Shown piece after piece: positions 28,408 to 37,214 of a stretch of 37,214 nt of DNA. The translations under genes were made by a program, and so were the position numbers. This DNA comes from an uncultured Mycobacteriaceae bacterium. GTDB taxonomy: Bacteria; Actinomycetota; Actinomycetes; Mycobacteriales; Mycobacteriaceae. How positions within the stretch are numbered: position 1 is the first letter of the stretch; the number at the start of each line of letters is the position of its first letter. Where the stretch lies: assembly GCA_903927745.1 (NCBI GenBank), contig CAIYOH010000076.1:1-37214 (forward strand), in the 5' to 3' direction. The notes under the pieces were generated by a model. The model did no database searches. It saw nothing but the letters and a program-made list of their open reading frames with translations, and was not told the origin of the DNA.

Positions 28408-28427
28408 TTGGATCGGTTGCCTGTCCG

Positions 28428-31376
28428 CTAGGCCTCTGGGGCGGCGCCGCTGAGCGCCGCTTCCGCTCGGTGCTTCGCCTCCGGCATCACCGCCGTGTCG
28501 CCGTCCTCCCAGAGCAGCAGCTGCCGCACCGACGCCCGGGTCCCGTACGGGCGGAACATCGAACTCGACGGACTGGGGCGCACCCGCAGCGGCCACCAGA
28601 ACCAGCGCCCCAGAAGCGTGGCGACAGCGGGTGTCATGAACGAGCGCACAATCAGGGTGTCGAACAGCAACCCCAGGCCGATCGTCGACCCGATCTGGCC
28701 CAGCACCTGGAAACCGCTGAACACGAACGCGCCCATGGTGAACGCGAACACCAACCCGGCGGCGGTCACCACCGAGCCGGTGCCGGCCATCGCACGAATG
28801 ACACCCGTCTTCAACCCCGCCCCGATCTCCTCCTTGAAGCGCGAGATCAACAGCAGGTTGTAGTCCGACCCCACCGCCAGCAGCAGGATCACGGCCAGGG
28901 CGAGCACCACCCAGTACAGCTTGATGCCGAACATGTACTGCCACACCAGCACCGACAACCCGAACGAGGCGCCCAGTGACAGCGCCACGGTGCCGACGAT
29001 GACGAGCGCGGCGACGAGGCTGCGGGTGATGAGCATCATGATCAGCAGGATGAGGCTCATGGCGGAGAGTCCCACGATGAGCAGGTCGTAGAACGCACCT
29101 TCCTGAATGTCCTTGTAGGTGGCCGCCAGGCCGCCGATGTAGACGCGGGCCTGGGCGTCGGGTGTGCCCTTGAGTGCCTCGTGCGCGGCCGTGGCGATCG
29201 GGTCGATGTGTGAGATGCCCTGTGGGGTGGCGGGATCGCCCTCGTGGGTGACGATCATGCGGGCGGCTTTGCCGTCGGGGGACAGGAACAGCTTCAGCCC
29301 GCGTTTGAAGTCGGGGTTGGTGAAGACCTCGGGTGGCAGGTAGAAGCTGTCATCGTTCTTGGCGGCATCGAAGGCGCGGCCCAGCGCGGACGCGCTGTCG
29401 ATCGCGTCGGCGGTCTGGGCGAAAATGCCGGATTGGGTGGCGTAATTAGCCAGCGCCAGTTGGCGGTTGGTCTCCTGGGTGTCGATCTGCGGCGGGATCA
29501 GAGCCAGCAGCTTGGGCTGCAGCGCATCGAGTTGGTCCAGGGTGGCGGTGAGGTTCTCGAACTTCGCGGTCAGCGCGTCCACGCCGTCGAGGCCGTCGAA
29601 CACCGAGCGGAATGCCTTGCAGGAGGGGATGTCGAAGCAGTGCGGTTCCCAGTAGAAGTAGCTGCGGATCGGCCGCAGGAAATCGTCGAAGTTGGCGAGT
29701 TTGTCACGCAGGTCCCGGATGGTGGTGATGGTGTCGTGGAAGTTGGCAGCCTCGTCGTGGGTGGTGGCGCCCAGTTGTTGCTGCAGCGCGTACTGCTGGT
29801 GCAGCAGTTCGATGCTGGTGGAGATCTCCCCGGCCTGCTTAAGCAGATCGTCGGCGCGGGCGCGCTGGTAGCCGAGGTTCTCCTGCTGCGTGGCGCTTTG
29901 CGTGCTGACCGCGAAGGCGAGCGAGCTGTGATCCAGCGGGGTGCCCAGCGGCCGGGTGATGGACTGCACCTGGGCGATGCCGTGGACGTGGAACACCGCC
30001 TTGGCGACCCGGTCGAGGACGAGCATGTCGGCCTGGTTGCGCATGTCGTGGTCGGTCTCGACCATGAGTAGCTCGGGCTCGAGGCGGGATCGGGGGAAGT
30101 GCCGTTCGGCCGCCGCGTAGCCGACGTTGGAGGGTGCGTCGGCGGGCATGTAGGGGCGGGTGTCGTAACTCGTCTTGTATCCGGGCAGCGTGAGCAGGCC
30201 GATCAGGGCCACCGCGAGCGACGCCACCAGGATGGGCCCGGGCCAGCGGACGATCGCGGTGCCGATCCGCCGCCACCCACGGGTGCGCATCGCCCGTTTA
30301 GGTTCGAAGACGCCGATTTTCGATCCCAGCGTGAGCATGGCTGGGGCCAGGGTGAGCGAGGCGATGAGCGCGACAAGGACTCCGAGGCCGGCGGGGATGC
30401 CCAGGCTGGCGAAGTACGGCAGCCGGGTGAAGGCCAGGCAGAATACCGCGCCGGCAACGGTCAGGCCCGAACCCAGCACGATGTGGGCTGTCCCGCGAAA
30501 CATGCTGTAGTAGGCGCGTTCCCGGTCCTCGCCGGCGCCGCGCGCCTCCTGGTAGCGGCCGACGACGAAGATCGCGTAGTCGGTGCCGGCGGCGACCACG
30601 AGCAGCGTGAGGATGTTCGTCGCGTAGGTCGACAGGCCGATGATCCCGGCGTTGCCCAGGAACGCGACGATCCCGCGTGCTGCGGACATCTGGACGAGCA
30701 CGGTGATGAGGACCAGCAACATGGTGAAAAACGACCGGTAGACGAACAGCAGCATCAGCGCGATCACCCCGACGGTGATCGCGGTGACCTTCAGAGTGCC
30801 CTTGCTGCCGACGTCGAACTGGTCGGAGATCTCCGCTGCGGCGCCGGTGACATAGGCCTTGACGCCCGGCGGGGGCGGGATGTGGTCGACGATCTCCCGG
30901 ACGGCGCGAACGGAATCGTTGGACTGCGCCGAGCCCTGATTGCCTGCGAGGAACAGCTGGACGTAGGCGGCCTTGCCGTCGCTGCTCTGCGATCCGGCCG
31001 CGGTGAGCGTGTCGCCCCAGAAGTCCTGGACGTGCTCGACGTGCTTGGTGTCGCGCTCGAGCTTGTGGATCAGCGTGTCGTAATAGCGGTGCGCGGCGTC
31101 GCCGAGCGGCGTGTCGCCTTCGAGGACGATCATCGCCGAACTGTCGGTGTCGAACTCGTGGAACGCCGCGCCGATGCGTTTGATCGCCTTCAGCGACGGA
31201 GCCTCGGGCGAGCTCAGCGCCACGTTGTGGACCTTGCCGACCTCCTCGAGAGGCGGCACCAGGGCGTTGGTGAGCCCGGCCAGCACCACCCAGAACAGCA
31301 GGATCGGCAGCGCCAGCACGCGGATGAGGCGCGGCACCCGGGGCCGTGGCGGCTCGTCGCCGGTTTTCGCGCTCAT
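28428..31376 (-). CDS. MmpL-family RND transporter paired with MmpS
   Basis: A 982-residue MmpL of the MmpL4/MmpL5-like group. The layout is an N-terminal helix, a first periplasmic loop, a helix bundle with GTDYAIFVVGRY, a second periplasmic loop with a long helical hairpin (about residues 480-560, Gln/Leu-rich), and a second bundle with GSDYNLLLISR. The two Asp-Tyr pairs form the proton relay. A conserved CFDIPSC pair of cysteines in the hairpin could form a disulfide. The ATG overlaps the mmpS stop (ATGA), so the genes are coupled. MmpS-MmpL pairs export siderophores or lipids; the cargo is not evident here. The stop is 51 bases before the vapB start. Confidence 0.93.
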   Translation of the reverse strand: MSAKTGDEPPRPRVPRLIRVLALPILLFWVVLAGLTNALVPPLEEVGKVHNVALSSPEAPSLKAIKRIGAAFHEFDTDSSAMIVLEGDTPLGDAAHRYYDTLIHKLERDTKHVEHVQDFWGDTLTAAGSQSSDGKAAYVQLFLAGNQGSAQSNDSVRAVREIVDHIPPPPGVKAYVTGAAAEISDQFDVGSKGTLKVTAITVGVIALMLLFVYRSFFTMLLVLITVLVQMSAARGIVAFLGNAGIIGLSTYATNILTLLVVAAGTDYAIFVVGRYQEARGAGEDRERAYYSMFRGTAHIVLGSGLTVAGAVFCLAFTRLPYFASLGIPAGLGVLVALIASLTLAPAMLTLGSKIGVFEPKRAMRTRGWRRIGTAIVRWPGPILVASLAVALIGLLTLPGYKTSYDTRPYMPADAPSNVGYAAAERHFPRSRLEPELLMVETDHDMRNQADMLVLDRVAKAVFHVHGIAQVQSITRPLGTPLDHSSLAFAVSTQSATQQENLGYQRARADDLLKQAGEISTSIELLHQQYALQQQLGATTHDEAANFHDTITTIRDLRDKLANFDDFLRPIRSYFYWEPHCFDIPSCKAFRSVFDGLDGVDALTAKFENLTATLDQLDALQPKLLALIPPQIDTQETNRQLALANYATQSGIFAQTADAIDSASALGRAFDAAKNDDSFYLPPEVFTNPDFKRGLKLFLSPDGKAARMIVTHEGDPATPQGISHIDPIATAAHEALKGTPDAQARVYIGGLAATYKDIQEGAFYDLLIVGLSAMSLILLIMMLITRSLVAALVIVGTVALSLGASFGLSVLVWQYMFGIKLYWVVLALAVILLLAVGSDYNLLLISRFKEEIGAGLKTGVIRAMAGTGSVVTAAGLVFAFTMGAFVFSGFQVLGQIGSTIGLGLLFDTLIVRSFMTPAVATLLGRWFWWPLRVRPSPSSSMFRPYGTRASVRQLLLWEDGDTAVMPEAKHRAEAALSGAAPEA

Positions 31377-31819
31377 CCGGACTTGTCCAGGCAGTAGGTG
31401 TAGGCGTCGACCTTGTCGACGGTGCGTTCGTCCTTGACTACTCCGTTGACGGTGATCCGGCAGCCGAGGCTGCTGCCGGTGCCCTGCGCGACGACGTTAC
31501 CGAGGACGGCGGCCTTGGTGGTGGTGATCGTGTGCGACCAGGGCAGGGGCGCGTCGATCACCTGCTGCGGCTGGGCGTCCACGTCCAGGTAGTTGATGGT
31601 TGCCACGGCGCCGGGTTCGCCGAACACCTCCAGGACCACCTGTTTGGGGTTGAAGGGGACGATCTCGTTGGCGAGGCCGGCGTTGGCCGTGGTGGTGTCG
31701 CCCGAGCCGAAGATCCCGTGCAGCCGGGAGATCCCCAACCCCGTGATCACGACGACGAGCAGCGTGACGAGCGCCATCCAGCCCCGTCTCATCACCCGCC
31801 CCACCGGCAGCGCCCTCAA
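31373..31819 (-). CDS. MmpS-family accessory protein
   Basis: A 148-residue MmpS protein. One N-terminal transmembrane helix (WMALVTLLVVVITGLGI) is followed by a periplasmic beta-rich domain with VVLEVFGEPGAVATINYLD, the typical MmpS core, and two cysteines near the end. It assists the adjacent MmpL in moving cargo in the periplasm. The start is TTG 31819, supported by a full AGGAGG 8 bases upstream, which is the best ribosome site on this strand. A TATA-like stretch (minus strand TTATAG, near 31850) could be the promoter. It is first in the two-gene operon. Confidence 0.92.
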   Translation of the reverse strand: MRALPVGRVMRRGWMALVTLLVVVITGLGISRLHGIFGSGDTTTANAGLANEIVPFNPKQVVLEVFGEPGAVATINYLDVDAQPQQVIDAPLPWSHTITTTKAAVLGNVVAQGTGSSLGCRITVNGVVKDERTVDKVDAYTYCLDKSG

Positions 31820-31972
31820 CCCGTCAACCTCCTGAACGCCCCGACCCTATAACAGTTGGAACAATAGACGTGTTCGTTCACTAGAGGCCCTCCGGGGGCG
31901 GCCCGGCGGCCCGGTGGCCGACAACTTCGAGACACACTCCGCGACACGCGCATGGCCGTCGGTGCGCAGCCT

Positions 31973-31978
31973 TACACT
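31973..31978 (+). promoter_or_regulatory. -10 element of dnaE1
   Basis: TACACT fits TANNNT and ends 9 bases before the ATG, without a Shine-Dalgarno between, suggesting a leaderless or nearly leaderless mRNA. The -35 is weak. Confidence 0.4.
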
Positions 31979-31987
31979 GGCGTCCCT

Positions 31988-34900
31988 ATGAACCAGTCGT
32001 CCTTCGTGCACCTCCATAACCACACCGAGTACTCGATGCTCGACGGTGCCGCGAAGATCACGCCGATGCTCGCCGAGGCGCAGCGGCTGGGCATGCCCGC
32101 GATCGGGATGACCGACCACGGAAACATGTTCGGCGCCAGCGAGTTCTACCATGCGGCCACCGCGGTGGGTATCACGCCGATCATCGGGGTCGAGGCCTAT
32201 ATCGCGCCGGGCTCGCGCTTCGACACCCGCCGGATCACGTGGGGCGATCCTGGCCAGAAGAGCGACGACGTCTCCGGCAGCGGCTCCTACACCCACCTGA
32301 CCATGGTGGCCGAGAACGCCGCCGGCCTGCGAAACCTGTTCAAGCTGACCTCGCTGGCCTCCTTCGAGGGCCAGCTGGGCAAGTGGTCGCGCATGGATGC
32401 CGAGATCATCGCCGAACACGCCGAGGGCCTCATCATCACCACGGGCTGCCCGTCCGGGGAGGTGCAGACCCGGCTGCGCCTAGGCCACGAGCGCGAGGCG
32501 CTGGAGACGGCCGCCAAGTGGCGCGAGATCGTCGGGCCGCAGAACTACTTCCTCGAACTCATGGACCACGGCCTGGCAATCGAGCAGCGTGTCCGCGAGG
32601 GGCTGCTCGACATCGGCCGCAAGCTGGGTATCCCGCCACTGGCCACCAACGACTGCCACTACGTCACCCGCGACGCCGCCCACAACCACGAGGCGCTGCT
32701 GTGCGTGCAGACGGGCAAGACCCTGTCGGACCCCACCCGGTTCAAGTTCGACGGCGACGGCTACTACCTCAAGTCGGCCGCCGAGATGCGCCAGATCTGG
32801 GACGACTCGGTGCCCGGCGCCTGCGACTCCTCCCTGCTGATCGCCGAGCGGGTGCAGTCCTACGCCGAGGTGTGGGAGCCGCGCGATCGGATGCCGGTCT
32901 TCCCGGTGCCCGACGGGCACGACCAGGCGTCCTGGCTGCGCCACGAGGTGGACGCCGGGCTGGCGCGGCGGTTTCCCGCCGGCGCCCCCGACGCGTACGC
33001 GACGCGGACGGCCTACGAGATCGACGTCATCTGCGCCAAGGGCTTCCCGTCCTACTTCCTGATCGTCGCCGACCTGATCAACCACGCGCGGTCAGTGGGC
33101 ATCCGCGTCGGCCCGGGCCGGGGCTCAGCCGCCGGGTCGCTGGTCGCGTATGCGCTGGGCATCACCGACATCGACCCGATCCCGCACGGCCTGCTCTTCG
33201 AGCGGTTCCTCAACCCCGAGCGCACCTCGATGCCCGATATCGACATCGACTTCGACGACCGTCGCCGCGGCGAGATGGTGCGCTATGCCGCCGAGAGGTG
33301 GGGCCACGACAGGGTTGCCCAGGTCATCACCTTCGGCACCATCAAAACCAAGGCAGCGCTGAAGGATTCGGCGCGTATCCACTACGGCCAGCCCGGCTTC
33401 GCGATCGCCGACCGCATCACCAAGGCGCTGCCGCCGGCGGTCATGGCCAAGGACATCCCGCTGTCGGGGATCACCGACCCCGCCCACGAGCGGTACAAGG
33501 AGGCCGCCGAGGTCCGCGGACTGATCGAGACCGACCCCGACGTACGCACCATCTACCAGACCGCCCGTGGCCTGGAGGGCCTGGTCCGCAACGCCGGCGT
33601 GCACGCCTGCGCGGTCATCATGAGTAGCGAGCCGCTGACCGACGTGATCCCGCTGTGGAAGCGCCCGCAGGACGGCGCCATCATCACCGGCTGGGACTAC
33701 CCGTCCTGCGAGGCCATCGGCCTGCTCAAGATGGACTTCCTGGGCCTGCGAAACCTGACGATCATCGGCGACGCGATCGAGAACATCAAGGCCAACCGGG
33801 GCGTCGACCTGGACCTCGAGGCGGTAACCCTCGACGACGCGGCCACCTACGAGTTGTTGGGCCGCGGCGACACCCTGGGCGTGTTCCAACTCGATGGCGG
33901 CCCCATGCGCGACCTGCTGCGCCGCATGCAGCCCACCGGGTTCGCCGACATCGTGGCCGTGCTCGCGCTGTACCGGCCCGGCCCGATGGGCATGAACGCC
34001 CACAACGACTACGCCGACCGCAAGAACGGCCGGCAGGCGATCAAGCCCATTCACCCCGAGCTCGAAGAGCCGCTACGCGAGATCCTCTCCGAGACCTACG
34101 GTCTGATCGTTTACCAAGAGCAGATCATGCGCATCGCGCAGCAGGTGGCGGGCTACTCGCTGGCCCGAGCCGATATCCTGCGCAAGGCGATGGGCAAGAA
34201 GCAGCGCGAGGTGCTGGAGAAGGAGTTCGCGGGCTTCTCCGAGGGCATGCGTAACAACGGATTCTCCGACCGCGCCGTCAAGGCGCTCTGGGACACGATC
34301 CTGCCGTTTGCCGACTACGCGTTCAACAAGTCCCACGCCGCCGGATACGGCTTGGTCTCCTACTGGACCGCCTACCTGAAGGCCAACTACACCCCCGAGT
34401 ACATGGCCGGCCTGTTGACCTCGGTGGGCGACGACAAGGACAAAGCCGCCGTATACCTGGCCGACTGCCGCAAGCTCGGCATCACCGTGCTGCCGCCGGA
34501 CGTTAACGAGTCCGTCCTGAACTTCGCCTCGGTGGGCGTCGACATCCGCTACGGGTTGGGCGGGGTGCGCAACGTCGGCGCCAATGTCGTGGGCTCGCTG
34601 ATTCAGACCCGCGGCGTCAAGGGCAAGTTCACCGACTTCTCGGACTACCTGAACAAGATCGACGTCTCGGCGTGCAACAAGAAGGTCACCGAGTCGCTGA
34701 TCAAGGCGGGCGGGTTCGACTCGCTCGGACATGCCCGCAAGGGCCTGTTCCTGGTGCACAGCGACGCCGTCGACTCGGTACTGGGCACCAAGAAGGCCGA
34801 GGCGATGGGCCAGTTCGACCTGTTCGGCGGCGACGACGGCGGGGGCGCCGAATCGGTGTTCACCATCAAGGTGCCCGACCACGAATGGGACGACAAGCAC

Positions 34901-35524
34901 AAGCTGGCCCTGGAGCGCGAGATGCTGGGCCTCTACGTCTCGGGACACCCGCTGAACAAGGTGGCGCACCTGCTGGCCAGCCACGTCGATACCAACATCC
35001 CGGCCATCCTCGACGGCGACGTCCCCAACGACACGCAGGTCCGCGTGGGCGGCATCTTGGCCTCGGTGAACCGGCGGGTGAACAGGAACGGGATGCCGTG
35101 GGCGTCGGCGCAGCTGGAGGACCTCACCGGCGGCATCGAGGTGATGTTCTTCCCGCAGACCTACTCCACCTATGGCGGCGACATCGCCGACGACGCGGTG
35201 GTGCTCATCAACGCCAAGGTGGCGATCCGCGACGACAGGATCTCCCTGTTCGCCTACGAACTGGTGGTGCCCGACTTCTCGAACGCCCAGCCCAATCGCC
35301 CGCTGGCCGTCAGCCTGCCCACCCGTCAGTGCACCATCGACAAGGTGAGCGCGCTCAAGCAGGTGTTGGCCCGCCATCCCGGCACCGCGCAGGTGCATCT
35401 GCGCCTGATCAGCGGAGACAGGGTCACCACGTTGGAACTCGACCAGTCGCTGTGGGTGACGCCGTCGCCGGCGCTGATGGGCGACCTCAAGGAACTGCTC
35501 GGCCCGGGCTGCCTGGGCGGCTGA
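31988..35524 (+). CDS. dnaE1: DNA polymerase III alpha subunit DnaE1
   Basis: An 1178-residue replicative polymerase. The N-terminal PHP domain ([21 protein letters not shown]) keeps the metal-binding histidines that serve as proofreading exonuclease in mycobacterial DnaE1. The polymerase active site is PDIDIDFDD (Asp417, Asp419), preceded by [10 protein letters not shown]. The beta-clamp region, a helix-hairpin-helix segment ([15 protein letters not shown]) and an OB-fold ([14 protein letters not shown]) follow. I use ATG 31988 rather than the track's 31952 because relatives begin just before [11 protein letters not shown] and the -10 lies between the two. It lies divergent to mmpS. Confidence 0.97.
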   Translation: MNQSSFVHLHNHTEYSMLDGAAKITPMLAEAQRLGMPAIGMTDHGNMFGASEFYHAATAVGITPIIGVEAYIAPGSRFDTRRITWGDPGQKSDDVSGSGSYTHLTMVAENAAGLRNLFKLTSLASFEGQLGKWSRMDAEIIAEHAEGLIITTGCPSGEVQTRLRLGHEREALETAAKWREIVGPQNYFLELMDHGLAIEQRVREGLLDIGRKLGIPPLATNDCHYVTRDAAHNHEALLCVQTGKTLSDPTRFKFDGDGYYLKSAAEMRQIWDDSVPGACDSSLLIAERVQSYAEVWEPRDRMPVFPVPDGHDQASWLRHEVDAGLARRFPAGAPDAYATRTAYEIDVICAKGFPSYFLIVADLINHARSVGIRVGPGRGSAAGSLVAYALGITDIDPIPHGLLFERFLNPERTSMPDIDIDFDDRRRGEMVRYAAERWGHDRVAQVITFGTIKTKAALKDSARIHYGQPGFAIADRITKALPPAVMAKDIPLSGITDPAHERYKEAAEVRGLIETDPDVRTIYQTARGLEGLVRNAGVHACAVIMSSEPLTDVIPLWKRPQDGAIITGWDYPSCEAIGLLKMDFLGLRNLTIIGDAIENIKANRGVDLDLEAVTLDDAATYELLGRGDTLGVFQLDGGPMRDLLRRMQPTGFADIVAVLALYRPGPMGMNAHNDYADRKNGRQAIKPIHPELEEPLREILSETYGLIVYQEQIMRIAQQVAGYSLARADILRKAMGKKQREVLEKEFAGFSEGMRNNGFSDRAVKALWDTILPFADYAFNKSHAAGYGLVSYWTAYLKANYTPEYMAGLLTSVGDDKDKAAVYLADCRKLGITVLPPDVNESVLNFASVGVDIRYGLGGVRNVGANVVGSLIQTRGVKGKFTDFSDYLNKIDVSACNKKVTESLIKAGGFDSLGHARKGLFLVHSDAVDSVLGTKKAEAMGQFDLFGGDDGGGAESVFTIKVPDHEWDDKHKLALEREMLGLYVSGHPLNKVAHLLASHVDTNIPAILDGDVPNDTQVRVGGILASVNRRVNRNGMPWASAQLEDLTGGIEVMFFPQTYSTYGGDIADDAVVLINAKVAIRDDRISLFAYELVVPDFSNAQPNRPLAVSLPTRQCTIDKVSALKQVLARHPGTAQVHLRLISGDRVTTLELDQSLWVTPSPALMGDLKELLGPGCLGG

Positions 35525-35580
35525 TCCGTCTCCCTTCCCCCGAGCGTCCTCCACCTTCTTCGCGAGCCCCACTTTTTCTC

Positions 35581-35743
35581 CCGCGAGCGTGCGTGTTTGC
35601 TCGCCGACACGCGGTAAATGGCGTACATCTGCGCACCCTCGTCGCAGCGAAGGCGGGGCCCCGTAGCGGACCCTGCATCTCGCGAACGTGCGCGGATGCC
35701 CGTGTTCGGCGGCCTGTCACTGCGCAAACACGCACGCTCGCGG
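35581..35743. repeat. 20-bp perfect inverted repeat in the dnaE1-fadD11 gap
   Basis: CCGCGAGCGTGCGTGTTTGC (35581-35600) is exactly complementary to the 20 bases at 35724-35743, with 123 bases between. The loop contains further CGCGAACGTGCGCGG-like sequence. I have the impression that GCGAGCGTGCGTGT-type sequences recur between genes in mycobacteria, so this may be one copy of an intergenic repeat family. No gene is seen in the gap. Confidence 0.75.
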
Positions 35744-35783
35744 CCGCAAGGGGTGGGGTATTCCGTGGTGGGCGGCGCGGACG

Positions 35784-35796
35784 TACGCTCACGACA
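35784..35796 (+). promoter_or_regulatory. Leaderless -10 of the fadD11-like gene
   Basis: TACGCT (35784-35789) lies 6 bases before the ATG, with no Shine-Dalgarno. This fits a leaderless transcript starting at the ATG. Confidence 0.45.
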
Positions 35797-37214
35797 TGAC
35801 GACAACACCCCGTGCAACCACCCTCTGCGAGGCCTTTCAGCGCACCGCGGCGATCGACCGGGATGCCGTCGCGCTGCGGACGGCGGGCGACGCCCAGACC
35901 GTGACCTGGCGGGAGTTGGCCGAGCAGGTGCGCAAGGTGGCCGCCGGCCTGGCCGGCCTGGGCGTCAAGCGCGGCGACACGGTGTCGCTGATGATGGCCA
36001 ACCGCATCGAGTTCTACCCGTTCGAGATCGGGGCCCAGCATGTGGGTGCCACGTCGTTCTCGGTCTACAGCACGCTGCCTGCCGAGCAGCTGACCTACCT
36101 GTTCGACAACGCCGGCACCAAGGTGGTGATCTGCGAGGAGAAGTACCTCGAGCGCATCCGCGACAGCGGCGCGCCCATCGAGCACATCGTCTGCATTGAC
36201 GGTTCACCGGCGGGCACGCTGTCGGTCGACGACCTCTACGCCGCCGCCCCGGTCGACTTCGACTTTGATGCGACGTGGCGGGCGGTCCAGCCCGACGACG
36301 TCGCCACCCTCATCTACACCTCCGGGACTACCGGAAACCCCAAGGGCGTGGAGATGACCCACACCAATCTGCTGTTCGAGGGGTACGCCGTCGACGATGT
36401 CCTCGGGATGCGGTTCGGTGACCGGATCACGTCGTTCCTGCCGTCGGCCCACATCGCCGACCGGGTGAGCGGCCTCTACGGCCTGGAGCTGTTCGGCACC
36501 CAGGTGACGGTGGTGGCCGACCCGGGCACCATCGCCTCGGTGCTGCCCGACGTGCGCCCCACCATCTGGGCCGCCGTGCCCCGGGTGTGGGAGAAGCTGA
36601 AGTCCGGGATCGAGTTCCTGGTGGGCCAGGAGAAGGACGAGGTCAAAAAGCAGGCGCTGCAGTGGGCGATGCAGGTCGCGGCCAAGCGCGCCGACGCCCT
36701 GGCCACGGGAGAGCCGATGACCGACGAGGCGGCCACCGAATGGGCGCAGGCCGACGAGCTGGTGCTGTCGAAGCTGCGCGAGCGGCTCGGCTTCGACCAG
36801 CTGCGCTGGGCGGTGTCGGGTGCGGCGCCGATCCCGCGGGAGACGCTGGCGTTCTTCGCCGGCATGGGCATCCCGATCGCCGAGGTGTGGGGCATGTCGG
36901 AGCTCAGCTGCGTCGCCACCGTCAGCCACCCCGACGAGGCCCGGCTGGGCACCGTCGGCCGGCTGCTGCCCGGGCTGGAGGGCAAGATCGCCGAGGACGG
37001 CGAGTACCTGGTGCGCGGCCCGCTGGTGATGAAGGGCTACCGCAAGGAACCAGAGAAGACGGCCGAGGCGGTCGACGCCGACTCCGACGGCCCGTACGCG
37101 GCCCAGCACGGCCTGTCGGAGGCTTCGCCAGCGGCGTTGGCTTCGCACCCGGAGGTGATCGCCACGACCGCCGCGGGGGTGGCCGAGGGCAACGCCAAAC
37201 TCTCGCGGGTGGAG
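35796..37214 (+). CDS. fadD11: FadD11-like long-chain acyl-CoA synthetase, 3' end outside window, with apparent internal deletion
   Basis: 473 codons are visible, missed by the ORF track because the gene runs off the end. The AMP-binding domain is intact: the P-loop YTSGTTGNPKG, the A5 motif WGMSELS and the gate-type segment PSAHIADR. After MKGYRKEPEKTAEAVDAD, however, the sequence goes straight to SDGPYAAQHGL. In family members this point is followed by the GW-HTGD motif, the linker DRKKELI and about 65 further residues before a DAD...YAAQ-like stretch. The frame is kept across the junction (about 37,071-37,085). The missing motifs bind ribose and form the hinge for catalysis, so the enzyme is probably inactive or altered. 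It probably extends about 100 codons beyond the window. Confidence 0.85.
   Translation, partial: MTTTPRATTLCEAFQRTAAIDRDAVALRTAGDAQTVTWRELAEQVRKVAAGLAGLGVKRGDTVSLMMANRIEFYPFEIGAQHVGATSFSVYSTLPAEQLTYLFDNAGTKVVICEEKYLERIRDSGAPIEHIVCIDGSPAGTLSVDDLYAAAPVDFDFDATWRAVQPDDVATLIYTSGTTGNPKGVEMTHTNLLFEGYAVDDVLGMRFGDRITSFLPSAHIADRVSGLYGLELFGTQVTVVADPGTIASVLPDVRPTIWAAVPRVWEKLKSGIEFLVGQEKDEVKKQALQWAMQVAAKRADALATGEPMTDEAATEWAQADELVLSKLRERLGFDQLRWAVSGAAPIPRETLAFFAGMGIPIAEVWGMSELSCVATVSHPDEARLGTVGRLLPGLEGKIAEDGEYLVRGPLVMKGYRKEPEKTAEAVDADSDGPYAAQHGLSEASPAALASHPEVIATTAAGVAEGNAKLSRVE

Noticed and set aside
30099-31397. 432-codon plus-strand ORF opposite the second mmpL
   Set aside because: Shadow of the MmpL coding strand; composition is charged and repetitive, with no family motif.
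1-37214. CRISPR arrays, rRNA and tRNA genes, replication or attachment sites
   Set aside because: No regularly spaced repeats, no rRNA signatures, no cloverleaf with T-loop consensus and no integrase-linked direct repeats were seen on reading.

Overview
This window is high-GC DNA (except one island) and reads as a slow-growing Mycobacterium chromosome. The backbone order ileS - dinX - ansA - lspA - RluA-family synthase - dnaE1 - fadD11 matches, from memory, Rv1536-Rv1550 of M. tuberculosis. It is preceded by an equivalent of the Rv1521-Rv1527c (fadD25 - mmpL12 - pks5) lipooligosaccharide-type locus. MmpL, MmpS, Pap and Mas-like Pks proteins confirm the genus. I cannot fix the species.

Region A (1-15.5 kb) is a cell-envelope glycolipid locus. 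It holds the end of a FadD, a small winged-helix protein, MmpL12, an O-methyltransferase, two tail-to-tail paralogous GT1 glycosyltransferases, a full-length Pap acyltransferase and a Mas-type Pks5. Plausible division of labour (inference): FadD activates a starter, Pks5 makes a methyl-branched acyl chain, Pap esterifies it to a sugar, the glycosyltransferases and methyltransferase decorate the glycan, and MmpL12 exports the product. pks5-papA-glycosyltransferase form one left-going operon with gaps of 4 and 12 bases.

Region B (15.5-21.7 kb) is rich in RNA control. A nitronate-monooxygenase-like gene has a textbook promoter and appears leaderless. An M-box (ykoK, Mg2+) riboswitch follows, then a switchable hairpin region, a strongly initiated 26-codon upstream ORF not in the ORF track, and a small conserved membrane-type protein (Rv1535-like). 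After a long perfect inverted repeat comes an ileS T-box leader of the actinobacterial ultrashort-stem, translational type, then ileS.

Region C (21.7-22.9 kb) is a low-GC island between ileS and dinX. It carries one ORF in which an IS3-family OrfA is fused in frame to an Fe(II)/2-oxoglutarate prolyl-4-hydroxylase-like domain. No OrfB is present.

Region D (23-28.4 kb) is housekeeping: dinX, ansA, lspA, an RluA-family synthase, a short-chain dehydrogenase, then a VapBC toxin-antitoxin pair with a 26-bp perfect palindrome at the antitoxin start.

Region E (28.4-37.2 kb) holds an mmpS-mmpL operon, dnaE1, a 20-bp perfect inverted repeat, and a fadD11-like gene running off the window. The fadD11-like gene seems to have lost, in frame, the segment carrying the TGD and DRKKE motifs.

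The best candidates for something new are the M-box/upstream-ORF switch, which resembles MgtL-type Mg2+ sensing, and the OrfA-dioxygenase chimera.
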